A stretch of 64,000 nt of DNA from Actinomycetaceae bacterium (GTDB lineage: Bacteria > Actinomycetota > Actinomycetes > Actinomycetales > Actinomycetaceae). Of this stretch, positions 54,948 to 64,000 are shown piece by piece; the stretch's first letter is position 1; every line of letters begins with the position of its first letter. The position numbers were made by a program, and so were the translations under genes. The stretch covers positions 124,001 to 188,000 of the forward strand of contig JAUNUK010000002.1 of assembly GCA_030538185.1 (NCBI GenBank), given 5' to 3'. Under the pieces are notes generated by a model. It worked only from the letters and a program-made list of their open reading frames with translations, searched no databases and had not been told where the DNA came from.

Positions 54948-56698
54948 ACATAAGGGATTCAGACGCCTGGCATCGCCTCATTAAGCAGGGAACCCAGTTC
55001 TTTTTCTCTGAGGTTCCAACGAAGCTGGACAAAGCGATAACACCTAGGTTCATTCGGCGGTCTTTATCGCTGCGTATGGCGGGTGCCATGTCCTTTGCAG
55101 GGATTTTTATCCTCGTCATCATCGCGGTTTTTGTTTCTGGACACATCCGCGAGGGTATTTTTACCGAGCGCGTCCAACAAATGTTGCGTGATGCTGCGGT
55201 GCGTACCGCAACTGTTCAAACTCGTTTGGATCAAGCCACAGCCACAACCTCAGAGCAAGTACAGGGTTTGGCCGGCGATCTCATGTCCTCGACTCAGGAT
55301 TCTTCTGCGGGTGCCGGGGCAGTGGGGGTGCTGCTGCTGCGCTCTTCTCAAGAGACATCATCTTTTGTCATCAACGACATTGCATCGGAGAGAATGCTCC
55401 AAGTCGTGACCGAGGAAATGCGTCGTGACGTTGCGAAGGGCAGTGGACAGCACTGGCAATCTGTTGCGGTGCCACGGTCTGCCGGTGTGGCTCCAGGTAT
55501 TGTCGTGGGCTCGACGCTCCAGTTGCCCTTAGCGGGTACTTACGAGTTCTATGTGGTGTATTCCTTGGCAGCTGAACAGACCACACTGAGCATGGTTATG
55601 CGGGTCTTGGTCATCGGTTCCGTCATATTGTTATTATTCTTTAGCGTTGTGACCTGGATAATTACCTATCGCGTATTGAAACCCCTGCGTCTGACTGTCA
55701 GGGCAGCCGAACGCTTGTCCTCAGGAGATCTGGACGCCAGGGTATCCGTATATGGCGAGGATGAAATGTTCGTCCTCGGTAATTCCTTCAATGTCATGGC
55801 AGATTCCATGCAGACTCAAATTACCCAGCTTGAAGAGCTGTCTCAACTGCAACAACGTTTTGTTTCCGATGTGTCCCACGAGTTACGCACGCCCCTGACC
55901 ACCATGAGGATTGCCGAGGACGTCATCTCGGATGCCAAGGATCAGTTGGATCCCATGGCTGCGCGTTCGGTCGAGTTACTGCATACGCAAATAGAACGTT
56001 TTGATTCCATGCTCGCTGACCTCCTGGAAATATCTCGTATCGATGCAGGTGGTGCGGTATTGGACCGAGAGGTACACGACTTGTGTGACATTGTTGACCT
56101 CGTTGTCAAGAACAATGAGACCCTTGCGGTGAACCTCGGATGTACCGTGCGAGTCCACAAACCGGGCCATCCTTGCACAGCGGAAGTCGACGATCGCAGG
56201 GTCAGACGCATTTTGCGTAACCTGCTGGTCAATGCCATTGAACATTCAGAGTCTCGACCAGTCGATATCAGTGTTGCAACCACGGATAATGCGGTTGCTG
56301 TGAGGGTACGCGACCACGGAATCGGGATGACCCCCGAGGTTGCCACAAGGGTCTTCGATCGCTTCTTCCGCGCGGATCCGGCGCGTGCCAGAACCACAGG
56401 TGGCACCGGTTTGGGTTTGGCAATTTCCTTAGAGGACGCACGCTTGTCTGGGGGCGACCTACAAGCCTGGGGAAGGCCTGACGAGGGCGCATCGTTTTTA
56501 CTGATTTTGCCCAGACAAGAAGGAGTACCAGCCGGCCCCTCTCCCTTGCCTGTTACCGATTGGGTTGGTGAGGATGAGCCCCCTGTTGTCACGGCAGCGA
56601 TTCCAATCTCGCCTGGTCTTTTGGGGTCGACAGCCGCCAGCGTTTCCAGCAAAAATGGCACCTTGCCACCAACACAGGAAGGCGGTGAAACCTCATGA
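54944..56698 (+). CDS. mtrB: sensor histidine kinase MtrB
   Basis: A 584-residue two-helix membrane kinase. Helices lie at about 48-68 and 220-245, with an outer sensor domain between them. A HAMP region follows (YRVLKPLRLTVRAAERLSSG), then the HisKA motif VSDVSHELRTPL with phospho-acceptor His312, and the ATPase with LVNAIEHSE (N box), RDHGIGM (G1) and GGTGLGLAIS (G2). The C-terminal 80 residues are Pro/Ser/Thr-rich and probably disordered. GTG overlaps the mtrA stop by 4 bases; lpqB overlaps its own stop by 4. Confidence 0.95.
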   Translation: MNIRDSDAWHRLIKQGTQFFFSEVPTKLDKAITPRFIRRSLSLRMAGAMSFAGIFILVIIAVFVSGHIREGIFTERVQQMLRDAAVRTATVQTRLDQATATTSEQVQGLAGDLMSSTQDSSAGAGAVGVLLLRSSQETSSFVINDIASERMLQVVTEEMRRDVAKGSGQHWQSVAVPRSAGVAPGIVVGSTLQLPLAGTYEFYVVYSLAAEQTTLSMVMRVLVIGSVILLLFFSVVTWIITYRVLKPLRLTVRAAERLSSGDLDARVSVYGEDEMFVLGNSFNVMADSMQTQITQLEELSQLQQRFVSDVSHELRTPLTTMRIAEDVISDAKDQLDPMAARSVELLHTQIERFDSMLADLLEISRIDAGGAVLDREVHDLCDIVDLVVKNNETLAVNLGCTVRVHKPGHPCTAEVDDRRVRRILRNLLVNAIEHSESRPVDISVATTDNAVAVRVRDHGIGMTPEVATRVFDRFFRADPARARTTGGTGLGLAISLEDARLSGGDLQAWGRPDEGASFLLILPRQEGVPAGPSPLPVTDWVGEDEPPVVTAAIPISPGLLGSTAASVSSKNGTLPPTQEGGETS

Positions 56699-58377
56699 GT
56701 TCAGCGAGCTCGACAAGAAAAACTTTGGTGGCACTTCTGGTGTGTGCCGCCCTCGGCAGTAGTGCTTGTGCCCAATTGCCGCTCTACGGTGAGGTGCAAG
56801 CTGCTAACCCCGATTTGCCGACTGGCCCTCCCTTGGGGCAAACGGCTGCTGGACCCGCCCAGGATGCCTCTGCGGAGAAAATAGTCCAAGGTTTTTTGCG
56901 CGCCTGTTCAGCAGGGTATTCAGATGATTTCACCGTGGCGCGTTCCTTCCTGGGGATCGCCACTGCTAAGCAATGGCAACCCGATAAACAGGTTCGAATC
57001 TTCCCTTCGGATTCTGACCTGAGTATTTCTCGTCAGCAAGATGGGGCATTTGTGGTGACGGTTTCGGCCGTTGCCTCTGTCGATTCAGCGGGAATTTACG
57101 TCGAGTCAGGCCAAGGCTCGAAGATTTCTGCCTCTTTCTCTTTGGCAAAAGGTATAGATCAACAGTGGAGGATCGCCTCCCTGGAAGATGGCATCATCTT
57201 GTCTGAGTCAGCGTTTTCTTCTGCATACGCAGCCTCAACCTTGTATTTCCTGAGCCCTGATCGCCAGCGCCTCGTACCCGAATTGCGTTGGTACCCACGA
57301 AGAAGGCAGGCAGCCTACATGATGCAGGGCCTGCTTGAAGGCCCCTCTGCCTCTCTCACAGGGGCTGTGACGACCTCATTCCCAACAGGCACGACCTTGC
57401 CGCTCAAAACGGTGAATATTTCCGAGGGAATCGCCCAGGTTGAGTTATCTTCCGAAGCCCAAGGGCAAGATGAAGCCACACGGGCAAATATGTATTGGCA
57501 GGCCGAGGCGACGCTTCGAGCCCTACCCGCAGTCTCTAAAGTCTCCCTTACCATCGGGGATGCACCTATCGAACCTGCTCTCATGCCGGCACAAACCGCA
57601 AGCGATCCTCCCTTGGCTGTCATGATCAAGGAAGGCCAAATTGTGACCCGCCAGGATGCCAAGTTCTCAGTGCTTGTCGGGGGTGAAATCTTGGCCGGGC
57701 TCTCACCGAATCATCCGGCTGTGGCGCCTGGAGGCGCACCATTGGTATTCCTCGATGCAGATTCTCGTTTGATGATTGTGCCCCAAGGTGGCAGAGCACC
57801 AATTGTCCTCATGGAGGCTGCCCAACTTTTGCCTCCAAGCGTGGATAGCCTTGGGTGGATTTGGACAGGTAACCCGGCAGAAGATCGAATAGTGAAGGTT
57901 GTGGCATCTAATGGCACGCAGTTGAGCCTTCCTCTGGGCGGGGCACATGACGGGAAACTCTTGGGTCTTCGTGTTAGCCCTGATGGCGCTCGTCTTGCGA
58001 TGCTTTGGGAGACCAATGAAGGCACGAGAATAGATGTGCATGCGGTTGTGAGGGACACCCAAGGCACGCCCTCGGGACTAGGCCCGCCTTTGAGGATGGG
58101 AGAGGCCATTACCAATGTGCGCGCAATGACTTGGATCAGCGGAACAAATATTGCGGTTTTGACATCGTCGCCCAGCGAACAGATGAAGGTTCACATCATG
58201 GAACTTTCTGGGCCTTCACGGACGCTTTCTGCTGTGAAAGGTGCGATTTCCATCGCCTCGTCAGTGGATGAAAGACAGCTGATGCTTGCCACTTCAGATG
58301 GGCAACTCTTTGTGCGCAATGGAGCCAACTGGCGTCTGGTAGGCGATGATGTTCGCGATCCACAATTCTCAGGCTGA
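56695..58377 (+). CDS. lpqB: lipoprotein LpqB
   Basis: A 560-residue exported protein with a signal sequence ending in a probable lipid-modified Cys25 (LGSSAC, a poor lipobox because the -3 position is Ser rather than Leu/Val/Ile). A GerMN-type domain lies at about 205-300 (LVPELRWYPRRRQAAYMMQ, LLEGPSASL) and a beta-propeller-like C-terminal part at about 310-560. LpqB tunes MtrB signalling in mycobacteria, and the order mtrA-mtrB-lpqB is conserved. CCGAGGGCG copies lie at 56748 and 58067 (minus). Confidence 0.93.
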   Translation: MSSASSTRKTLVALLVCAALGSSACAQLPLYGEVQAANPDLPTGPPLGQTAAGPAQDASAEKIVQGFLRACSAGYSDDFTVARSFLGIATAKQWQPDKQVRIFPSDSDLSISRQQDGAFVVTVSAVASVDSAGIYVESGQGSKISASFSLAKGIDQQWRIASLEDGIILSESAFSSAYAASTLYFLSPDRQRLVPELRWYPRRRQAAYMMQGLLEGPSASLTGAVTTSFPTGTTLPLKTVNISEGIAQVELSSEAQGQDEATRANMYWQAEATLRALPAVSKVSLTIGDAPIEPALMPAQTASDPPLAVMIKEGQIVTRQDAKFSVLVGGEILAGLSPNHPAVAPGGAPLVFLDADSRLMIVPQGGRAPIVLMEAAQLLPPSVDSLGWIWTGNPAEDRIVKVVASNGTQLSLPLGGAHDGKLLGLRVSPDGARLAMLWETNEGTRIDVHAVVRDTQGTPSGLGPPLRMGEAITNVRAMTWISGTNIAVLTSSPSEQMKVHIMELSGPSRTLSAVKGAISIASSVDERQLMLATSDGQLFVRNGANWRLVGDDVRDPQFSG

Positions 58378-58381
58378 CAGC

Positions 58382-59152
58382 GTGAGTAGGTTATTGACGA
58401 GGCTCAAGGATGTTATTTGGCCCCGAAGATGTGCGGGGTGTGGCGCGTGGGATACAGATATGTGTCAAGTGTGTCGCCAATCGGGACGTCAGATCAGCGA
58501 AGTCAGTGCCGGTTTACTCGTGGATGTGGATATTGCAGTGTGGGCACTTGGGGCATACTGCGGTTCTTGGCGCCGGATCATCTTGGCGGCCAAGCACAGG
58601 AAAGTGCCTGCAGCCCTGAAGCTGATAGAAGAATGTGGTTATGACGTGGGCAAACAGCTAGTGTCCTCCGAAGGATGCAACCTGGTTTTGTCTGGGGCGC
58701 GCGCGGACAACCTGGAAGACACGCAGGCAGAACTATGGGTGGTTCCAGCGCCGAGTCATCGACGGGGACGAAGCGGCATGCCGTCAGTTGCTCAAGTATT
58801 CGCCCTCGGAATTGCCCGTGGTTATGCCAGAGGGGTTGAGGAAAACCTGGTGTCGCGTGTGCGGGTGGTGGATCTGTTAAGTATTAAACCTGGGGTTACT
58901 TCGCAGGCTGGACTGGGCGGTAAAGCAAGGGCGAGAAACCGGGCGGAAACCATGTCGATAAAAGGGAATGTCAAGGATGTGCGGGGAAGCAAAGCGCACC
59001 TTGTCTTTGTGGACGACGTTCTCGCCAGCGGGGCGACCCTGGCTGAGGCTCTGCGTGTGCTGGAGCTCAACGATTTATCAGTGTTGACCTGCGCCGTTCT
59101 AGCGGCATCTTCGAATAGTGGAAGGAAGGACTCGAAAGACAATTTGTCGTAG
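58382..59152 (+). CDS. ComF-type phosphoribosyltransferase family protein
   Basis: About 256 residues. The N-terminal part has a C-x2-C ... C-x2-C group (CAGCG, CQVC) that may bind zinc; the C-terminal part carries the PRPP loop VFVDDVLASGATLAEA (about 208-223). This is the actinobacterial ComF/GntX family usually found between lpqB and hpf. ComF is needed for DNA uptake in some bacteria, but in actinobacteria its role is untested. The GTG at 58382, 5 bases after lpqB, is preferred over an ATG inside lpqB (58346). A CCGAGGGCG copy (58801, minus) lies inside. Confidence 0.82.
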   Translation: MSRLLTRLKDVIWPRRCAGCGAWDTDMCQVCRQSGRQISEVSAGLLVDVDIAVWALGAYCGSWRRIILAAKHRKVPAALKLIEECGYDVGKQLVSSEGCNLVLSGARADNLEDTQAELWVVPAPSHRRGRSGMPSVAQVFALGIARGYARGVEENLVSRVRVVDLLSIKPGVTSQAGLGGKARARNRAETMSIKGNVKDVRGSKAHLVFVDDVLASGATLAEALRVLELNDLSVLTCAVLAASSNSGRKDSKDNLS

Positions 59153-59266
59153 GCTGGTATCCAAGAACACCACGAGGCAGGGGGTGAAAGTTGGATTCGC
59201 GCTTGGGCAAAGGTGCCTGAGTATTTGATTAAGGACTTAGAGTCCGCACACCTAGAGGAGGTCATA

Positions 59267-59893
59267 ATGGACATCGCGATTGCAGCACGCAACGCTGAGA
59301 TTCACTCTAATTTCAGAGACCACGTTGAAGAAAAACTTGCGAAAGTTGAGCAATTGGCTCCGCGCGCGCAGCGTGTAGACGTGGAGCTAACCCATGAGCG
59401 CAATCCCCGACAGGCAGACAACGCCGAGCGTATTGAGTTGACAGTACGTGGTAAGGGCCCGGTGATACGCGCAGAGGCATCGTCCTCAGATCGTTATGCT
59501 GCTCTTGACCTCGCAGCAGCAAAATTATTTGAACGTTTAAGGCGAGCTCGTGATCGTGTGAAAGATCACCGCCGCTACGACATTCCAGATCCTGAGGCCC
59601 TAGAAATTCCGATCACTCAGGTCATTCCCGAGGGGGAGACACCGGCTAAGACGCCACTTCAGCCAGGGGAAGCCCGTGAAGAACAATTAGGTGATTCCCC
59701 CGTAATCGTGCGAGAGAAGATGCACGAGACAAATCCGATGGGGGTTGATGATGCTCTGTATGAAATGGAGCTGGTAGGACACCCCTTCTATGTGTTCATA
59801 GACAAAGAAACGATGGAGCCGTGTGTTGTTTACCATCGACACGGCTGGACATATGGCGTAATTCGCCTCAATGCAAAGTGTGAAGTGAAGTAG
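59267..59893 (+). CDS. hpf: long-form ribosome hibernation promoting factor
   Basis: A 208-residue protein. The N-terminal beta-alpha-beta domain (about 1-100; MDIAIAARNAEIHSNFRDHV) binds the ribosome decoding region; the C-terminal domain (about 150-208; NPMGVDDALYEMELVGHPFYVF, of which the last 20 residues are typical) pairs two ribosomes into inactive 100S dimers. GAGGAGGT sits just before the ATG at 59267, which is far better than the open frame start at 59213. A strong terminator follows the gene. It lies directly before secA, as in most actinobacteria. Confidence 0.95.
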   Translation: MDIAIAARNAEIHSNFRDHVEEKLAKVEQLAPRAQRVDVELTHERNPRQADNAERIELTVRGKGPVIRAEASSSDRYAALDLAAAKLFERLRRARDRVKDHRRYDIPDPEALEIPITQVIPEGETPAKTPLQPGEAREEQLGDSPVIVREKMHETNPMGVDDALYEMELVGHPFYVFIDKETMEPCVVYHRHGWTYGVIRLNAKCEVK

Positions 59894-59906
59894 GAACTCC
59901 TGCCGG

Positions 59907-59949
59907 GCGACCGCCGTACCCGAGACTTAGGTTTGGGAGCGGCGGTCGC
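59907..59949 (+). terminator. hairpin terminator after hpf
   Basis: GCGACCGCCG (59907-59916) and CGGCGGTCGC (59940-59949) form a perfect 10-bp stem; the 23-base loop can pair further (around CCCGAGAC and GTTTGGG) into an extended hairpin. TTTA follows. It begins 14 bases after the hpf stop. Confidence 0.85.
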
Positions 59950-60041
59950 TTTATGCGTTGTAGCGCCCCTGGGTTTCCCGTGGTTTCCTTGGCAGTGATA
60001 TGTGTGCACGCGCTTGGTGTGTCTTTGGGGCCCAATCGCTC

Positions 60042-60047
60042 TAAGAT
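60042..60047 (+). promoter_or_regulatory. -10 box of the secA promoter
   Basis: TAAGAT lies between the hpf terminator and the secA start, giving a leader of about 45 bases. No good -35 box is found at 16-18 bases. Its position after a strong terminator makes an independent secA promoter necessary. Confidence 0.45.
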
Positions 60048-60097
60048 GGGTGAGGACAAGTGGCGGGTGGCCGTCACCGTAACGTTTGGAGCAGTGC

Positions 60098-62902
60098 GTG
60101 GCTAGGAAACTTTTGGACAGGTTCTTGAGAATCGGTGAAGGCAAGGAGCTGCGTGCGCTTGTCAAGATCGCAGATCAGGTGGATGCCCTGGAAGATGATT
60201 TCAAAGAGATGTCCGATGAGGATCTAAAGGCGCAAACAGATAAGTTTCGCAAACGCCTAGAAGAGGGCGAGAGTGAAGACGATCTGTTAGTTGAGGCCTT
60301 TGCTACGGTGCGTGAGGCATCTGCCCGCACCCTGGGACTCAGGCACTTCCGTGAACAAATTATGGGTGGGGCCGCCCTGCATCGCGGCAATATTGCTGAA
60401 ATGAAGACGGGCGAAGGAAAGACCCTGGTTGCAACCTTGCCGTCGTACCTGCGCGCACTGTCCGGCAAGGGCGTACACGTGGTCACGGTCAACGACTACC
60501 TGGCCAGTTACCAGTCCGAATTGATGGGCAGGGTCTACCGCTTCCTGGGGATGACTATCGGCTGCATTATGGCGCAAATGACTCCCCAGCAGCGCCGAGA
60601 ACAGTACAACAGCGATATCACTTACGGTACGAATAACGAGTTTGGCTTCGACTACCTGCGTGACAATATGGCGCAACGCACCGAAGACCTGGTACAACGT
60701 GGACACAACTTTGTCATTGTTGACGAGGTGGACTCGATTTTGATCGACGAGGCACGTACGCCTTTGATTATTTCAGGCCCCGCCGAGGGAGATGTAAACC
60801 GCTGGTACACGGAGTTCGCCAAGATCGCCTTGATGCTGGAGCGCGGCGAAGACTATGAAGTTGACGAGAAAAAGCGCACCGTAGGGGTACTTGAACCCGG
60901 TATCGAAAGAGTTGAAGACTACCTGGGGATTGAAAACCTCTATGAGATAGCCAATACGCCATTGATCGGCTTCCTCAATAACTCCATCAAGGCCAAAGAG
61001 CTTTTCAAGAGGGACAAAGACTACATAGTTTCCCCCGAGGGCGAAGTGTTGATCGTCGATGAGCACACGGGACGTGTTTTGGCAGGTCGTCGTTATAACG
61101 AAGGCATGCACCAGGCGATTGAAGCCAAAGAAGGCGTGGAAATTAAGGCGGAAAACCAGACCTTGGCGACGATTACTTTGCAGAACTATTTCCGCTTGTA
61201 TCCCGAAGGGTCGCGCTCGGGCATGACAGGTACGGCAGAAACAGAGGCAGCAGAGTTTGCCTCAACCTACAAGATTGGTGTCGTCCCGATCCCCACGCAC
61301 AGGCCCATGATCCGCATCGATCAGCAAGATCAGGTTTATAAGTCTGAAAAGGCTAAGTTTGCTGCCGTTGTCAACGACATTGAAAAACGCTTTGAGGCAG
61401 GACAGCCTGTACTGGTCGGTACAACATCGGTAGAGAAGTCAGAGTACTTGTCTTCGCTATTGAAGGAAAGACGCATTGCGCACCAAGTACTGAACGCGAA
61501 ACAGCATGAACGCGAAGCTGCCGTTGTCGCTATGGCGGGACGTAAAGGCCAGGTTACGGTCGCTACCAACATGGCCGGCCGTGGTACCGACATCATGTTG
61601 GGCGGTAACGCTGAGTTCTTGGCAGTTGCTAACCTGCGTGATGCTGGCCTGGATGCTGCTGAGAACCCCGAAGAATACGAAGCAGCCTGGCCAAAAGCTT
61701 TGGAAGAAGCCAAGGAAGCGGTTGCGGCAGAACACGATGAGGTCGTGGAACTTGGGGGACTATATGTTTTAGGAACCGAGCGACACGAGTCTCGCCGTAT
61801 AGACAACCAGCTGCGTGGTCGTTCTGGACGTCAAGGTGATCCAGGTGAGTCGCGTTTCTATCTGTCGATGGAAGATGACCTGATGCGTCTGTTTAACACG
61901 GGCGCTGCCGCCAGGCTGATGGCATCGTCCTATCCTGATGAGGTTCCCCTGGAAGCCAAGATGGTATCTAAGGCCATTGAATCTGCGCAGTCACAAGTGG
62001 AAGGCCGTAACGCAGAGATCCGTAAGAACGTCTTGAAGTACGACGATGTCATGACTGAACAGCGCGAAATGGTTTACTCTCAGCGCCTGCGCGTTTTGGA
62101 AGGGGAAAACCTGCATGACCAGATGTTGTCCTTCATAGATCAGACCATCACAGACACAATTAAGGCGTCAACGGATAATTCCGAAGCCGAAGAATGGGAC
62201 TTCAAGACGCTTTGGGCGAATTTAAAGACGATCTACCCTGTCGGGATAACCAGCGATGAACTGATTGAGGCCGGTGGAGGCTTGTTGGCATTGCGACAAG
62301 ATTTTGCTATCGAGCAACTGGTAGATGATGCCCAGGTTTCATATGAGGATATGGAAGCAGCAATCGAGGATAATCCTCTCGCAAAAAGCCAATTGGGCGA
62401 AGAACCCATGCGAGAACTTGAACGCCGGGTAGTGCTCTCGGTCGTCGATCGCTTATGGCGCGAGCATCTTTATGAAATGGACTACCTGAAGGAAGGCATC
62501 GGCCTTCGTGCCATGGGTCAGCGCAACCCCTTGGTGGAGTACAAATCTGAGGGCTACATCATGTTCAAAACCATGATGGGGCGCATTAAAGAAGAGTCCG
62601 TCCAAGCCGCCTTCGGTTATTCTGCTGCCTTTATTGATGCGATGAAGAAGGCTGAGGCGGCTGAAGATGCCCCCGAAGAAGAAATCCAAGAGGATGTCAA
62701 GAAGAAGGGACGCAGGGCAGGCAAGAAGTCCGTTAGCGCCAACCGTGAGGTCATGGGGGATGTGGGGCGTAAGGCTTCCTTGGGCCGACTGTCTTACACG
62801 GCACCTTCCGAAGATGCAGGGAGTTCTTCTCAACCTGAGAATCCACAAGGGCAGGCCGTTGGCAACCGCGCTCAACGGCGTGCAGCGAAGAAGAGGCGCT
62901 AG
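60098..62902 (+). CDS. secA: preprotein translocase ATPase SecA
   Basis: A 934-residue motor that pushes preproteins through SecYEG. Walker A is MKTGEGKT (about 100), Walker B is [16 protein letters not shown] (about 205), followed by the preprotein-binding region and the second ATPase half with [13 protein letters not shown] and [17 protein letters not shown]. The C-terminus is basic ([12 protein letters not shown]) and lacks the Cys-rich zinc site, as in other actinobacterial SecA1. The GTG at 60098 with GGAG 7 bases upstream is preferred over a TTG at 60086. A CCGAGGGCG copy lies at 61035. Confidence 0.96.
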   Translation: MARKLLDRFLRIGEGKELRALVKIADQVDALEDDFKEMSDEDLKAQTDKFRKRLEEGESEDDLLVEAFATVREASARTLGLRHFREQIMGGAALHRGNIAEMKTGEGKTLVATLPSYLRALSGKGVHVVTVNDYLASYQSELMGRVYRFLGMTIGCIMAQMTPQQRREQYNSDITYGTNNEFGFDYLRDNMAQRTEDLVQRGHNFVIVDEVDSILIDEARTPLIISGPAEGDVNRWYTEFAKIALMLERGEDYEVDEKKRTVGVLEPGIERVEDYLGIENLYEIANTPLIGFLNNSIKAKELFKRDKDYIVSPEGEVLIVDEHTGRVLAGRRYNEGMHQAIEAKEGVEIKAENQTLATITLQNYFRLYPEGSRSGMTGTAETEAAEFASTYKIGVVPIPTHRPMIRIDQQDQVYKSEKAKFAAVVNDIEKRFEAGQPVLVGTTSVEKSEYLSSLLKERRIAHQVLNAKQHEREAAVVAMAGRKGQVTVATNMAGRGTDIMLGGNAEFLAVANLRDAGLDAAENPEEYEAAWPKALEEAKEAVAAEHDEVVELGGLYVLGTERHESRRIDNQLRGRSGRQGDPGESRFYLSMEDDLMRLFNTGAAARLMASSYPDEVPLEAKMVSKAIESAQSQVEGRNAEIRKNVLKYDDVMTEQREMVYSQRLRVLEGENLHDQMLSFIDQTITDTIKASTDNSEAEEWDFKTLWANLKTIYPVGITSDELIEAGGGLLALRQDFAIEQLVDDAQVSYEDMEAAIEDNPLAKSQLGEEPMRELERRVVLSVVDRLWREHLYEMDYLKEGIGLRAMGQRNPLVEYKSEGYIMFKTMMGRIKEESVQAAFGYSAAFIDAMKKAEAAEDAPEEEIQEDVKKKGRRAGKKSVSANREVMGDVGRKASLGRLSYTAPSEDAGSSSQPENPQGQAVGNRAQRRAAKKRR

Positions 62903-62906
62903 GGGG

Positions 62907-63362
62907 CTATGCAAGTTCGAGGGCGGTTAAGAGCCACCGCCCTCGGAAAGCCTCTATCCGGAGAGCGGCTGCCCTGAAGCGATAACCATCAAAGAACGTA
63001 ACCGTTGCCTCGTTGACTCCCGGCAATATTTCGGCACAACGACTCGATTTGATGCGGATTGGGTAGAGGGCCTGTGTAGCTTTTTGGGGCACCACACGGT
63101 GCTCAATGAGATCCCGGAAGATATCCGAAGTCACCCAACGGCTGAGCTGGTTAGGGGGACGGTTGCCTTGTAATGCCTCAACAAATGTCCGGGTCAAGAG
63201 TGCTGCCCATCGTTCGGGATTCCCAGGATCTTGGTGGTATTCCTGTGCTTCATAGTCACCCAAGAAAGGTGAGCTTGTCGTCTTCTTTGGCTTTTCAGGT
63301 TTATGAATGAAGCGTATGACCTGGGGGACTGGGAGTTGTGCCGTTACACATTGGGCGTTCAT
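62907..63362 (-). CDS. Rv3235 family protein
   Basis: A 151-residue protein converging on secA. The conserved C-terminal half has RWAALLTRTFVEALQGNRPPNQL, SRWVTSDIFRDLI and FFDGYRFRAAALRIEAFRGRW, typical of the Rv3235 family, which is conserved beside secA. No catalytic motif is visible and its function is unknown. Its start is 4 bases after the LysM gene stop. The hairpin at 62917-62947 lies inside its last codons. Confidence 0.82.
   Translation of the reverse strand: MNAQCVTAQLPVPQVIRFIHKPEKPKKTTSSPFLGDYEAQEYHQDPGNPERWAALLTRTFVEALQGNRPPNQLSRWVTSDIFRDLIEHRVVPQKATQALYPIRIKSSRCAEILPGVNEATVTFFDGYRFRAAALRIEAFRGRWLLTALELA
62917..62947. terminator. hairpin made of two inverted copies of the CGAGGGCG repeat
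   Basis: CGAGGGCGGT (62918-62927) and ACCGCCCTCG (62936-62945) form a perfect 10-bp stem with an 8-base loop, extendable by one T-G and one T-A pair. It starts 15 bases after the secA stop. No T-run follows. It probably ends secA transcription; for the leftward gene it lies within the coding region. Each arm is a copy of the dispersed repeat. Confidence 0.7.
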
Positions 63363-63366
63363 ATGA

Positions 63367-63999
63367 TCACATCCTGTTCGGGGTTCTGAGCTTTTGTCCT
63401 GGGTAAATCATGTGGGGGTTGCTTCCAATCAATTCCTGGTTTTCGGCGTACCACTTTGGCCATTCTTTGGCGACGGTGCTGTCATTACGTAGTTCTTCTG
63501 GCAAGTGTGCAGCCGCAATCGACCACAGGCTCTCGCCTGGTTTCACCGTGTGACTATCTGATGCTTGGAATTGGGGGGAAGGGGTCGCTTGGGTTTTAGG
63601 TGTTGGCGTGGGAGGTTGCGGTGACAGCGTCACATCTTGGGGTTCAATGACTTTTGCTAGCGGTGTTGAATATCCCCAACTGAGGTCATCGGGCAATTGC
63701 CCAAGATCCTCGGCAAAGGCGGGGTTGGTGCTGCCCATCAGGGTTAAGGCAAGAGTGGAAACCACAATGCGCTTCACCCCGGGTGTCCCCCATCTCTTGA
63801 GTACTAAGAGCAAATATTGACTGGCAGACAGGTGATCGAGCTTGGCGCAGATGGATGCTATGGCAGAGCACAGCAAGGTCAGTGCCAGCCATCCGCAGGT
63901 GAAAGCGCCAATAAAGCTGAGGACAGACAAGACAATCGATTCGATGACGCGCAGATCTGGAGCGTCATTAAGTGACACGAGGAGCCTTTGGCTAACCAC
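63367..63999 (-). CDS. LysM domain protein, possibly cut by the window edge
   Basis: At least 210 residues. Two helices lie at about residues 20-45 and 75-97 with a basic stretch between them, then a Pro/Thr-rich linker, then a LysM domain at about 150-208 (HTVKPGESLWSIAAAHL, MIYPGQKLRTP) that would bind peptidoglycan outside the cell. The frame is open to the edge: a GTG at 63999 may be the start, or the gene may extend past 64000. LysM proteins of this type commonly precede the Rv3235-family gene. AT-rich or ribosome-site evidence for the start cannot be seen. Confidence 0.75.
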   Translation of the reverse strand: MVSQRLLVSLNDAPDLRVIESIVLSVLSFIGAFTCGWLALTLLCSAIASICAKLDHLSASQYLLLVLKRWGTPGVKRIVVSTLALTLMGSTNPAFAEDLGQLPDDLSWGYSTPLAKVIEPQDVTLSPQPPTPTPKTQATPSPQFQASDSHTVKPGESLWSIAAAHLPEELRNDSTVAKEWPKWYAENQELIGSNPHMIYPGQKLRTPNRM

Positions 64000-64000
64000 A

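Noticed and set aside
58382-59152. ComF-type gene as direct proof of natural competence
   Set aside because: This family is kept beside lpqB and hpf in actinobacteria not known to be competent, so it does not by itself support DNA uptake.

Overview
The window reads as one contiguous stretch of chromosome from a Gram-positive actinobacterium of moderate G+C (roughly 54% by eye). The right half carries the actinobacterial chromosome core in its usual order: manA, a whiB2-type regulator, a GT2/membrane protein, DUF5719, a metallopeptidase-family protein and DUF3499; then mtrA-mtrB-lpqB, a ComF-type phosphoribosyltransferase, hpf, secA, an Rv3235-family protein and a LysM protein. The left half is a large cell-surface glycan region with two secreted proteins carrying cell wall binding repeat 2 (CWB2) modules. 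I suspect a lower-G+C member of Actinomycetaceae (Varibaculum, Mobiluncus or Actinobaculum-like), but the genus is an inference. I saw no rRNA, tRNA, CRISPR array, transposase, integrase or prophage gene. No gap between genes exceeds about 240 bases.

Layout. 1-6481: a DUF2304/GT2 pair, a secreted CWB2 amidase, an OafA-type acyltransferase and a GtrA protein. 6554-12491 (+): GT2, a polytopic membrane protein, UDP-sugar dehydrogenase, galE and a GT4. 12488-14979 (-): GT4 and a Wzx-type flippase. 15162-18328 (+): a DUF6541-like membrane protein and a GT4. 18569-20858 (+): a CWB2-NlpC/P60 protein and DUF2200. 20862-21854 (-): rmlB. 22022-28704 (+): a second DUF6541-like protein, an RgpF-type protein, an acyltransferase and an AlgX-like SGNH protein. 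28801-32122 (+): a dTDP-rhamnose 4-epimerase-like SDR and a Wzm/Wzt exporter. 32160-36610: four glycosyltransferases. 36607-38186 (-): rmlC and rmlA. 38304 onward: the conserved core, including an RDD / SpoIIM / DUF58 / MoxR / DUF4350 / DUF4129 block at 46887-54116.

How the genes fit together. RmlA, RmlB and RmlC make the dTDP-rhamnose precursor (no rmlD is visible), and the SDR at 28801 may convert dTDP-L-rhamnose to a 6-deoxytalose donor. Ugd and GalE supply UDP-uronate and UDP-galactose type donors, and ManA feeds mannose metabolism. About ten glycosyltransferases and RgpF build the chains. A Wzx flippase and a Wzm/Wzt ABC exporter suggest two export routes, and the acyltransferases with the AlgX-like protein suggest O-acylation outside the cell. 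The two CWB2 hydrolases may be anchored to one of these polymers, as CWB2 modules are in clostridia.

Two signals are not explained by gene content. First, the 9-mer CCGAGGGCG occurs 23 times by hand count (10 on +, 13 on -), about 25 times more than base composition predicts. It has no strand or reading-frame preference and includes an inverted pair forming a hairpin after secA, which resembles a DNA uptake sequence. Second, at least five genes begin with GTG exactly 6 bases after a TANNNT -10 box, which points to leaderless transcription.
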